Part shown: piece after piece, positions 36,709 to 45,484 of the stretch
Layout of the letters: each line of letters opens with the position of its first letter
Numbering within the stretch: the first letter of the stretch is position 1
DNA from: Blastocatellia bacterium
GTDB taxonomy: Bacteria; Acidobacteriota; Blastocatellia; HR10
Direction of reading: 5' to 3'
DNA: 64,000 nucleotides
NCBI GenBank assembly: GCA_025055075.1
Contig: JANWYV010000001.1
Location: 1 to 64,000, forward strand
Notes under the pieces: model-generated
The model's database searches: none
The model's input: the letters and a program-made list of their open reading frames with translations, nothing else
What the model was told of the DNA's origin: nothing
Program-made: the position numbers and the translations under genes

Positions 36709-36790
36709 GCGAGGGGGGAGCCATTCGCTCACTCATTGTGGCCCCTACCACGGGTGATCCTCACAACCGGGGTAGGGAATCCCCCCTCGC
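36709..36790. repeat. nested inverted repeat after the TonB receptor gene
   Basis: The 36702-37040 gap (339 bases) contains a perfect 11-bp outer stem, GCGAGGGGGGA (36709-36719) with TCCCCCCTCGC (36780-36790). It also has an inner 7-bp stem CCCTACC (36743-36749) with GGTAGGG (36771-36777). CGGGTGATC occurs twice, 40 bases apart. It may terminate receptor transcription; no T-tract follows. Confidence 0.55.
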
Positions 36791-36953
36791 CGGGTGATCT
36801 TGCTGAAGCGTTCGCGAGCGATCGTTCCTTGTCGCACTCGGGAGCAAGGCCTCCATGTTGGCGAGAGGTCGCTTCGTGTGAAGTCTGTCGTTCGCCTCTC
36901 GCCCTCAGTCACTCCATGAGTCATGAAAAACGAGGGTTCCCAAACGGGCTCGG

Positions 36954-36983
36954 TTGACGACGGAGCTGGTACCTGCTCATACT
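36954..36983 (+). promoter_or_regulatory. candidate promoter of the DUF5916-type gene
   Basis: TTGACG (36954-36959), 18 bases, CATACT (36978-36983). The -35 is good and the -10 weaker. It lies about 60 bases before the proposed GTG start. Confidence 0.4.
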
Positions 36984-37040
36984 TTTTCCTGTGGATCGTA
37001 TGTCGGTGACAAGCTCGAGTCTCTTGAGGGAGAGTGCGGT

Positions 37041-39287
37041 GTGGGACGTCCGCGTGGTTATGTAGGACTCTTGGTGGTCGCGATCCTGGCTTTCTTTGGC
37101 CACGGGCTGGCGGAGCAGAATCGCACGATGGAATCCGGTCATCCTCCCTTACGCGTCGCTACGATCCGGCGGTTCGATGCTCAGGTGAAAATTGATGGTC
37201 GGTTGGACGAGCCGGTATGGGGCGAGATCGAGCCGATCCAGGATTTCACCCAAACGGAACCCGACGAGGGCAAGCCTGCGACCGAACGGACCGAAGTTCG
37301 GATTTTTTACGATCACAACAAGCTCTATTTCGGCTTTCGGTGTTTTGACTCGGAACCGAACCGGATCATCGCTCGCCTGGATGCTCATGATGCCCGTACT
37401 TTTTCCGACAGCGTGGATATTCTCTTGGACACGTTTCATGATCTTCGCACGGGCTATTTTTTTAGCGTCAACGCCCGGGGGGTTCAATTCGACGCCATCG
37501 TGTCGGAGACGACGGGGGGCGGCTCCGGTTTTGGTCTGTATGACGGAACGTGGGATGGGTTGTGGGAGAGCGCTGCGACGATTGATGAACTGGGTTGGGT
37601 AGCAGAAATTGCCATTCCGTTTAAGATCCTTCGATTTCCTCGAAGGTCCCCGCAGACATGGGGGATGAATCTCGGTCGGGTGATCGTGAGAAAGAATGAG
37701 GTCGTACGTTGGTATCCGGTCGCCCGATTTGATCGAGTGATGAAGCCGTCCAAGTCGGGCGTTCTCCAGGGGCTGACTGAGATTCAGCCCGGACGCGATC
37801 TGGAGATCATCCCCTTCACCCTTCAGCCAGGGCGGTTTCGTACGACCATTCCTACAGTCTCTGGCTACCATCCGACCGCCGGAGTGGATGTGCGCTATGG
37901 CCTGACGGCCAATCTGAAGGCGAATCTGACGATCAATCCCGATTTTGCTCAGACCGAGGCTGACGAGATCAACATCACGCTCTCCCGCTTCGAGCTGTTC
38001 TTCCCGGAGAAGCGGGCGTTTTTCGTCGAAGGGTCGAACTTCTTCCGCACGCCGCTTCGACTCTTCTTCTCCCGGCGAGTGGGCCTGCGAGTGCCTGATG
38101 GATCGGAGCAGCGCATCGCCGCCGGAGCAAAAATCACTGGCAAGATCGGACGATACAACCTAGGTATCCTTGAAGCCCGCACCCGCGATCAGTTTTTCCT
38201 CGATCCCAGCTCAGGCCAGAGACGGCTCAGTCCGGGGGCCAATTTCTTCGTCCTGCGCCTGCAGCGCGACATCTTTGAAAAATCGGCGCTCGGATTCATC
38301 ACCGTGAATCGAGATCAGCCCGAAAGCGACTTCTCCCATTCGGTGCGCGCTCATGGAATTGATCTCTCGCTTGCCCGAGGCCGACACATCACTTTCTCCT
38401 CGCAGGTGGCGGTGAGTCAAAATCCGGGCGTGCGGGCGAGCTTGCTCGAGCAAGCTGGGGCGATTGCCGCGTTCCGCTATGATTCCGATAAGTTTGAATA
38501 CGAGGTTGAGGCGAAGTACCTGGGTCGCGATTTCGATGTCAGCGGCATCGGCTTCGAGCCTGAGACAGGTCGCGTGAGCGGACAGATGAGTTTTACCTAC
38601 AAGCCTTTTCTCAATCGCTTCGGCATCCGGCAGATCTTCCTGGAGCCCAACTACGATCACGTCGCTTTGGTGACGGGCGAGCACGACGATTCGGGCGCCG
38701 ATCTGCGCCTGCGGGTGCAGTTCAAAAACTTCTGGTCGGCGCGGGCCGTCTATTCCTACGACCGGGTGCGATTCTATGAGTTTGTTAATCAAAAACGGCT
38801 CAACCGGATGAGAGTCTACATCATGCCTCGCGTCATCCTGGGCCTGACGACCAACGAAAATCGGCCGATCTCGCTGAGTCTTCAAGTTGTTCGGCGAAAG
38901 TTCGTGGACTTTCGCGACAACTATTACGGTCGGGTCTGGTTCTACGAAATGGGATTGAATGCGCGACTGGCCGGGCGCACCAAGCTCGAACTGCGGGGCC
39001 AGCTCTTCCGCGAGTCTTTCATGAACGGAAAACTGGAGGAGAATCGCAGTCTCATCCTAGCCCGTATTGGTCACCAATTCACACCCAAGCTGCGCGCCCG
39101 GGTGCTCGCCCAATTCAACAATGACAATCGGCGCAACCAGTTTAACCTCAATTCCCTCATCTCTTACGATTTCACTGCCCGCAGCGCCCTAGCCATCGGC
39201 TATAATGCCGAGACGATTTCCCCGGAACGACGCTTTCACATCGGGCGCGAATTCTTCGTGAAATTCTCCTACGTACTGGCCTTTTGA
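37041..39287 (+). CDS. exported carbohydrate-binding family 9-like / DUF5916 protein
   Basis: GTG at 37041 is preferred: GAGGGAGAG lies upstream and a signal peptide follows (GLLVVAILAFFGHGLAEQ). Residues ~40-230 form a CBM9-like sandwich (KIDGRLDEPVWGEIEPIQDF, KLYFGFRCFDSEP, SDSVDILLDTFHD). The remaining 500 residues are the DUF5916 region, with FAQTEADEINITLSRFELFF and FPEKRAFFVEGSNFF, predicted as an outer-membrane barrel ending in FSYVLAF. The family is common in Acidobacteriota and Bacteroidota; function unknown. Confidence 0.85.
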   Translation: MGRPRGYVGLLVVAILAFFGHGLAEQNRTMESGHPPLRVATIRRFDAQVKIDGRLDEPVWGEIEPIQDFTQTEPDEGKPATERTEVRIFYDHNKLYFGFRCFDSEPNRIIARLDAHDARTFSDSVDILLDTFHDLRTGYFFSVNARGVQFDAIVSETTGGGSGFGLYDGTWDGLWESAATIDELGWVAEIAIPFKILRFPRRSPQTWGMNLGRVIVRKNEVVRWYPVARFDRVMKPSKSGVLQGLTEIQPGRDLEIIPFTLQPGRFRTTIPTVSGYHPTAGVDVRYGLTANLKANLTINPDFAQTEADEINITLSRFELFFPEKRAFFVEGSNFFRTPLRLFFSRRVGLRVPDGSEQRIAAGAKITGKIGRYNLGILEARTRDQFFLDPSSGQRRLSPGANFFVLRLQRDIFEKSALGFITVNRDQPESDFSHSVRAHGIDLSLARGRHITFSSQVAVSQNPGVRASLLEQAGAIAAFRYDSDKFEYEVEAKYLGRDFDVSGIGFEPETGRVSGQMSFTYKPFLNRFGIRQIFLEPNYDHVALVTGEHDDSGADLRLRVQFKNFWSARAVYSYDRVRFYEFVNQKRLNRMRVYIMPRVILGLTTNENRPISLSLQVVRRKFVDFRDNYYGRVWFYEMGLNARLAGRTKLELRGQLFRESFMNGKLEENRSLILARIGHQFTPKLRARVLAQFNNDNRRNQFNLNSLISYDFTARSALAIGYNAETISPERRFHIGREFFVKFSYVLAF

Positions 39288-39689
39288 AGAACCTGGGGGG
39301 CAACGAGAGGGCGACGCGCAGAAAGCCAAGGGCTTTGCGGTGGGGCATCCACGAATGCGTTGGGCTCGGGAAGTGGTTTCGACCTGGCACGTAGGCTTGT
39401 ATCTCACAAGGCATAAACCAGCAGACCTGAGGATGGGGTGGAGCCGAATAGTACCAAACGCTTCCCAATCGCCCCGGCGCTGGATGATTGGGGACGGATT
39501 CGGCGTTCAGGGGCCCCATCTCGGTATGATGTGGCGCACGGCGAGATTCGTCACGTCAAAGCTCAAGACGCTTACGGCGGGTGTGGCGGTCATTCGTCTG
39601 ACACCAGCCGGTCGAATCTGCTCTCCATTGTGCATGGGGACATGCGAAAGGGAACGCGAAATCTGGCGCTGCGAGGCCAAAAAAAAAGT
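39288..39689. other. 402-base gap without a supported gene
   Basis: No convincing reading frame. A short hairpin AAAGCC-AAG-GGCTTT (39322-39336) lies soon after the preceding stop and may terminate it. A run of nine A (39679-39687) at the far end is the T-tract following the reverse-strand tRNA. Confidence 0.6.
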
Positions 39690-39766
39690 TGGTTGCGGGG
39701 GCGGGATTTGAACCCGCGACCTTTGGGTTATGAGCCCAACGAGCTTCCAGGCTGCTCCACCCCGCG
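39690..39766 (-). tRNA. initiator tRNA-Met (CAT)
   Basis: The reverse strand folds as a 77-base tRNA with encoded CCA. Acceptor arms are CGCGGGG and CCCCGCA, giving the C1-A72 mismatch diagnostic of bacterial initiator tRNA. The anticodon stem has the G-C pairs GGG/CCC around loop CTCATAA; the anticodon CAT lies at 39732-39730. The T-arm has GGTTCAAATCC. Nine T follow 2 bases after the CCA. Confidence 0.97.
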
Positions 39767-39786
39767 TCTGATGTTTCCATGACGGA

Positions 39787-39815
39787 ATTATAGGAGTGGC
39801 CCCTTCACCTGTCAA
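39787..39815 (-). promoter_or_regulatory. consensus sigma-70 promoter of the initiator tRNA
   Basis: The reverse strand reads TTGACA (39815-39810), 17 bases, TATAAT (39792-39787). All twelve positions and the spacer match consensus, as expected for a highly expressed stable RNA. The transcript would start near 39780, about 14 bases before the mature tRNA. Confidence 0.92.
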
Positions 39816-39856
39816 GGAACGAGGAGCGTTCAGGCGCTGCGAACACTCACGCGGCG

Positions 39857-39888
39857 GGGTTTTTAACCCACTCCGGGGATTTTCCCCG
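39857..39888. repeat. two adjacent small dyads upstream of the cytochrome operon
   Basis: Within the 39767-40250 gap. GGGTT-TTT-AACCC (39857-39869) and CGGGGA-TTT-TCCCCG (39874-39888) are perfect dyads with a 3-base centre, 18 bp apart centre to centre. They lie about 150-170 bases upstream of the predicted sigma-54 start, in the range of enhancer sites. They could instead be hairpins. Confidence 0.5.
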
Positions 39889-40007
39889 ACCTGAGAGAAA
39901 TCCTTCGCGTGCTCCGAGCGTTCCATTTGTGGGTGAGGCTCCCTCGAACTGTTGGATGAGGAATCGAATGGCGGTCCTGTCAAGGGCCAGCCGTGGCGTC
40001 TCAACTT

Positions 40008-40023
40008 CGGCACAAGGATTGCT
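40008..40023 (+). promoter_or_regulatory. sigma-54 promoter of the cytochrome-buk-ptb unit
   Basis: CGGCACAAGGATTGCT carries GG at -24 and GC at -12 with the required spacing and matches the TGGCACG-N4-TTGCW consensus except at positions 1 and 7. The transcript would start near 40033, leaving an unusually long leader of about 218 bases before the cytochrome ATG. No convincing gene is seen in that leader. Confidence 0.7.
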
Positions 40024-40250
40024 ACATCGTCATTGAGAGAGGAGTGTTGGTGAGATTATGTGGGGTGAGTTTTGCGCGAACCGGGATCTGGCAGGGGAGG
40101 AGAGGGCCTGCGCGGCGACGTTCGTTGAACGCTGTCGGCCATTCTCGTCGAACCCGTTCGTTGTGGACTCCGCGTTGATTTCAGCTCTGGGAGCGCGCGT
40201 CGGTGCTCACAGAAGTGGAGCCCACAACGTCTCGGATGGAGGAAACGATC

Positions 40251-41057
40251 ATGCGGATCCTTGTCTTCGTTCTCGGTCTTGGGATCGGGGGTGTGCTTCT
40301 TGGAGCGCACTCGGGGATCTCATCCCCTTTCGGGGGCGGGCCTCAATCGCCGAATAGTTGCGTGAATTGTCATCAGGGGATCACGGCTCCGCTTGAGCTG
40401 AGCCAACGTTACTACGATTGGCATCTCTCGATTCACAAAGAGAAGGGGGTCACCTGCGATGCTTGTCATGGGGGCGATCCGCAGGCGCGGGCGGCTCAAG
40501 AAGCTCATCGTGGGGTATTCCCCTCATTTGATGAGCGGAGTCGCGTATATGGGAAGAATCAGATAGAGACTTGCGGAGTGTGTCATCGGGAAGTGCGTAC
40601 CGCTTATGCGACGAGCGCACATTATCTGAAACTCAGCTCGGCTGGCCTTGGACCCTTCTGCAGCACGTGCCATCCCGACATGGCGAACGCAACGGTGCGC
40701 AGCGCTACCGACATCGGCGCGCTTTGCAACCGATGTCATGGCACGGAAGGTGGGCTTTTGCCACCGAATCCGCAGATTGTGAAGAGCGCACAGGAGACGC
40801 TGCTCAGCCTCAGCCGGGCCAACGGCGTGATCATCTGGGCGGATCGCCTCGTCGAAGCGGCTCAGGAGAAGCGGCTTGATGTCTCCGGAGAAATTCGAGA
40901 TTTAGAAGTCGCGCGCAAGCTCCTGGCGGAAGCCAAATGGGAGTGGCATGCGTTCCGCTTCGAGCCCGTGCGGACGAAGGCCAATCGAGCGTTCGAGCAG
41001 GGGACCAAGGTGAAGGATCGGCTCATGCAAAAGGTCTATCCGGGGCCGCGCCTATAG
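40251..41057 (+). CDS. periplasmic five-heme c-type cytochrome
   Basis: The start at 40251 has GGAGG 8 bases upstream, and a signal peptide follows (ILVFVLGLGIGGVLLGAHS). There are five CxxCH sites: CVNCH (37-41), CDACH (69-73), CGVCH (108-112), CSTCH (137-141) and CNRCH (159-163). Distal His residues such as HLSIHKEKG may complete bis-His ligation. Residues ~170-269 are a helical domain without hemes. The family is not clear; NapC/NirT-like or c554-like are possible. It appears to head a unit with butyrate kinase and ptb. Confidence 0.9.
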   Translation: MRILVFVLGLGIGGVLLGAHSGISSPFGGGPQSPNSCVNCHQGITAPLELSQRYYDWHLSIHKEKGVTCDACHGGDPQARAAQEAHRGVFPSFDERSRVYGKNQIETCGVCHREVRTAYATSAHYLKLSSAGLGPFCSTCHPDMANATVRSATDIGALCNRCHGTEGGLLPPNPQIVKSAQETLLSLSRANGVIIWADRLVEAAQEKRLDVSGEIRDLEVARKLLAEAKWEWHAFRFEPVRTKANRAFEQGTKVKDRLMQKVYPGPRL

Positions 41058-41100
41058 GTTGCAACGGTGCGACCACGAGCTCGGGCAGGGAGAGCGGGCG

Positions 41101-42162
41101 ATGAAGATCTTCGCCATTAATCCCGGATCGACTTCGACTAAGATCGCGCTCTTTGAAGACGAGCGCTTGCTGCATGAGGAGACGATCACGCATCGGGTCG
41201 AAGACCTGGAACGATTCGCCACCTTATGGGAGCAACTTCCCTGGCGGCGCGAAGCGATCGCGCAAGCTCTCGAGCGATGGGGGGAGCGTGGCGAGAGAAT
41301 TGCTGTCGTCGTCGGGCGTGGGGGACTCCTGAAGCCCGTCGAGGGCGGCGTCTACCGCGTCACTGAGCGCATGTTGGAGGATGCACGCCGCGGCGTTCAG
41401 GGCGAGCATCCCTCTAATCTCGGGTGCGTGCTCGCTTGGGAGTTCGCTGAGCGATGGGGAGCCTTAGCCGTCGTCGTGGACCCAGTCTCGGTAGACGAAT
41501 TTGAACCCTTGGCGCGCTATTCGGGACACCCGCTTATTGAGCGGCGGAGCCTCTCGCATGCGCTCAGTGCGCATGCGGCGGCGCGGGCCATGGCTGCGCG
41601 GTTGGGAAAGCCCCTCTCGCAGACGAGCTTCGTCATCGCGCATTTGGGTGGGGGAATTTCCGTGGCCGCCGTTAGAGGCGGACGCATCGTGGATGCGAAC
41701 GACGCTTCCAGCGACGGTCCGTTTTCACCGGAACGTACAGGCTCGCTCCCGCTTCAACCCTTCATCACGCTGTGCTTCTCCGGGAAATTCACCGAATCGG
41801 AGATGCGGCGTTTGGTCATGGGGCGCGGCGGACTCGTGGCGTATCTGGGGACGAATGAGGCGACTGAAGTTGAACGCCGCATTGCCGAGGGGGACGCCTA
41901 TGCCCGCGAGGTCTATGAGGCCATGGCCTATCAGATCGCGAAGGAGATCGGCGCGATGGCGACTGTGCTGCGAGGGCGTGTGGATGCGATCCTCTTGATC
42001 GGAAGCTTGGCGCGCTCGACGCTCCTGACCGATTGGATTCGCGAGCGCGTCGCGTTCATCGCCGAGGTCGTCATCCTGCCTGAAGAATGGGAGATGAAAA
42101 CAATGGCCGAAATGGCGCGGCGCGCGCTCATGGGGGAAGAACCGGTGAAGGAGTACGTATGA
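41101..42162 (+). CDS. buk: butyrate kinase (acetate/propionate/butyrate kinase family)
   Basis: Started at MKIFAINPGSTSTKIALFED (41101), with AGGGAGAG upstream, it has 353 residues. It shows the ASKHA kinase signatures: phosphate-1 motif NPGSTSTKIA, IAHLGGGISVAAVRGG, and DANDASSDGPFSPERTG. Adjacent ptb supports butyrate rather than acetate kinase: butyryl-phosphate plus ADP gives butyrate plus ATP. It ends by an ATGA overlap into ptb. Confidence 0.93.
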   Translation: MKIFAINPGSTSTKIALFEDERLLHEETITHRVEDLERFATLWEQLPWRREAIAQALERWGERGERIAVVVGRGGLLKPVEGGVYRVTERMLEDARRGVQGEHPSNLGCVLAWEFAERWGALAVVVDPVSVDEFEPLARYSGHPLIERRSLSHALSAHAAARAMAARLGKPLSQTSFVIAHLGGGISVAAVRGGRIVDANDASSDGPFSPERTGSLPLQPFITLCFSGKFTESEMRRLVMGRGGLVAYLGTNEATEVERRIAEGDAYAREVYEAMAYQIAKEIGAMATVLRGRVDAILLIGSLARSTLLTDWIRERVAFIAEVVILPEEWEMKTMAEMARRALMGEEPVKEYV

Positions 42163-43118
42163 GCGGCACGATGATCACGTGCCTCGATGATCTTCTGGAG
42201 CATGCTCGGCGTCTTCCGCGACAACGCGTCGTCGTCGCCGGTGCTGAGAATCGCGCGGCATTGGAAGCCGCCGTGGAGGCGGAGTCGCGCCTGCCTCTCG
42301 AGAGCGTGTTCGTTGGAGATCCCGATCAGCTTCAGGCCACGGCGCGTGCACTCGGCCTTCCAGGAATTCCTGAAGCGCGCCTGATCCCGGCGTGCACATC
42401 GGAGGAGGCCGCCCGCCGGGCTGTCGCCGTCGCCCGCCAGCATGGAGGGATTTTGCTCAAAGGCTCTCCCGACACGAGCACGTTCCTCAAAGCAGTTCTC
42501 GATCCCCAGGAAGGCGTGCGCACCGGTCGCGTGTTGAGCGACGTGTTGCTCTTCGAGGATCCGGTGCATCACCCGTATCGCATGCGCATGATCACCGATG
42601 GGGGAGTGATTCCGAACCCCGATCTCTCGCAGAAGATCGAGATCATTCGGAATGCCGTCTCAGTAGCTCACGCCTTGGGATGGGAGAGGCCGCGTGTCGC
42701 TGTGCTCTCAGCGACGGAGAAGATCCATCCGGTGCTCCCCTCGACTCTGGAGGCGGCCATCCTCGCGAAGATGAACGAACGCGGGCAAATCCCCGGATGC
42801 GTGATCGAGGGGCCACTCTCGCTCGATCTCGCCATCTCCCCGGAGTCGGCCGCGATCAAGGGGGTGACGTCTGCCGTGGCTGGTCACGCCGACATTCTCG
42901 TGTGCCCGAATATTGAGGTGGCCAATATCCTGGCCAAAGGGATCATCTATTTCGCCGGGCGTCGCGTCGCGCATGTGGCCGTTGGGGCCGCCGTGCCGGT
43001 TTTGATCCCCTCGCGTTCGGATCGTGCGGAGGCAAAACTCCTTTCGATCGCGCTCGGGATGCTCATGAGCGCGTTCGAGGCGGCGGGCGTAACACCCAAT
43101 GGGCCTTCACGCGAGTGA
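42159..43118 (+). CDS. ptb: phosphate butyryltransferase
   Basis: The ATG overlaps the buk stop (ATGA) with AAGGAG 5 bases upstream. It has 319 residues, shorter than Pta and typical of Ptb. Features include VVVAGAENRAALEAAVEA, LKGSPDTSTFLKAVL and KMNERGQIPGCVIEGPLSLD. It exchanges CoA of butyryl-CoA (or branched acyl-CoA) for phosphate, feeding Buk. In Bacillus the comparable bkd operon is sigma-54 dependent, which parallels the promoter found upstream here. Confidence 0.93.
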   Translation: MSGTMITCLDDLLEHARRLPRQRVVVAGAENRAALEAAVEAESRLPLESVFVGDPDQLQATARALGLPGIPEARLIPACTSEEAARRAVAVARQHGGILLKGSPDTSTFLKAVLDPQEGVRTGRVLSDVLLFEDPVHHPYRMRMITDGGVIPNPDLSQKIEIIRNAVSVAHALGWERPRVAVLSATEKIHPVLPSTLEAAILAKMNERGQIPGCVIEGPLSLDLAISPESAAIKGVTSAVAGHADILVCPNIEVANILAKGIIYFAGRRVAHVAVGAAVPVLIPSRSDRAEAKLLSIALGMLMSAFEAAGVTPNGPSRE

Positions 43119-43130
43119 GCGCCCTCGCCC

Positions 43131-43508
43131 TCACGCGTGCGAAGCGTTGGAGAAATTCACGACCGCCGCGTTCTTCCGGCGGACATCTAAGATGGCGAAT
43201 TCCCCTCCGCCGAGCACTTCGCCGCCGAGCGCCCCGCAGCGCGGGCATTCGCCGAGGGCTTCGTCGGAACGAAACGTATGATGGCAGAGGGTGCATCGAA
43301 AAGTCATTGGGACGATCTCCAACTCCAAGCGCGCGGCTTCGACCGGAGTCCCCAGCGTCAAGCGCTCGAAGGCGGCGCGAAAGCGTTCGGGTGCCGCACG
43401 CCCGATCCCTAGTCGCACGCGCACGCTCATGATCTTTCGATACGGATCGGTCGCGAACGCCTCCTCGAGGCGCTCCAGCAGGGCATGGATCAATGCGACT
43501 TCTCGCAT
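43131..43508 (-). CDS. HypA-like zinc-ribbon protein with altered nickel-binding N-terminus
   Basis: The start at 43508 has GAGGAG upstream and gives 125 residues. The zinc-binding CTLCHHTF and CPRCGALGGEVLGG pairs and the preceding RLELEIVPMTFRC segment match HypA/HybF, the nickel-insertion factor for [NiFe] hydrogenases. HypA normally begins Met-His, His2 being a nickel ligand; this protein begins MREVALIHALLE, so that ligand is absent. No hydrogenase is present in the window. It is the last gene of the ferredoxin-to-HypA unit. Confidence 0.8.
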   Translation of the reverse strand: MREVALIHALLERLEEAFATDPYRKIMSVRVRLGIGRAAPERFRAAFERLTLGTPVEAARLELEIVPMTFRCTLCHHTFRSDEALGECPRCGALGGEVLGGGEFAILDVRRKNAAVVNFSNASHA

Positions 43509-43543
43509 GGTCGTCTCCTCATCGCGCCTTACGACGGGCAAGA

Positions 43544-44110
43544 TCACGAGGCCTTCGGCGCGCTCGCCAGGCGCGCGATGGCTTCTCGCACGATGCGCCC
43601 GCAGGAGGCGCAGAAAGCGTTTGATTTCAAATCCACGTGCTCGATGGAATTCGAGAAGTGCATGACGCACTCGAAATCCGAACAGTGGACGAGACCGAAT
43701 GTATGGCCCAACTCGTGCAAGGCTTCCTTCTCGCACCGCTCGAAGAAGAGCCGACGGTCTTCCGGCAGCCCGTAAAACCGTTGATCGAGGCGATAGATTG
43801 AGAGCACGGCCGCCGTTCCGCCAAGCTGCGCCTCGCCAAAGACGAACGTGAGGATGGGGATGAACAAGTCCACATCCGTCACGCCGAGAACCTTCGCAGC
43901 CGGATTGCGGTGCCCGCGGATCAACTGCGCGAGCAGCTCCGTCGAATGGTACTGTTGCCGGAGGGGATGATAGGCCGCTTCCAGCTCGACGGGATGATTC
44001 CGAATGTGACAAGACACCGGGAGCGTCTCCGGCAGGACGAGCGCGAGGAAGTCGAGGACTTCCGCGTCCACGTTCCCAATCGGAACCAGTTCGATGAGCG
44101 CGCGCCCCAC
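43544..44110 (-). CDS. archaemetzincin-family zinc metalloprotease
   Basis: The zinc and cysteine motif is complete: HELGHTFGLVHCSDFECVMH gives HExxHxxGxxHC with the following Cys-x4-Cys-Met. The characteristic K-x3-FC-x2-C (LKSNAFCASCGR) comes later, defining archaemetzincins (M54). At 188 residues it is normal in size and has no signal peptide, so it is cytoplasmic. Substrates are unknown in this family. It lies 12 bases after the response regulator in the same operon. Confidence 0.92.
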   Translation of the reverse strand: MGRALIELVPIGNVDAEVLDFLALVLPETLPVSCHIRNHPVELEAAYHPLRQQYHSTELLAQLIRGHRNPAAKVLGVTDVDLFIPILTFVFGEAQLGGTAAVLSIYRLDQRFYGLPEDRRLFFERCEKEALHELGHTFGLVHCSDFECVMHFSNSIEHVDLKSNAFCASCGRIVREAIARLASAPKAS

Positions 44111-44122
44111 GGCCTCTCCTCA

Positions 44123-45480
<1,358 letters not shown>

Positions 45481-45484
<4 letters not shown>

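Noticed and set aside
39385-39401. TGGCACG followed by TTGT, sigma-54-like
   Set aside because: The spacer is one base too long and the -12 reads GT, and no gene follows on that strand.
40058-40357. 99-codon open frame in the cytochrome leader
   Set aside because: Composition is not protein-like and it overlaps the well-supported cytochrome start in another frame.
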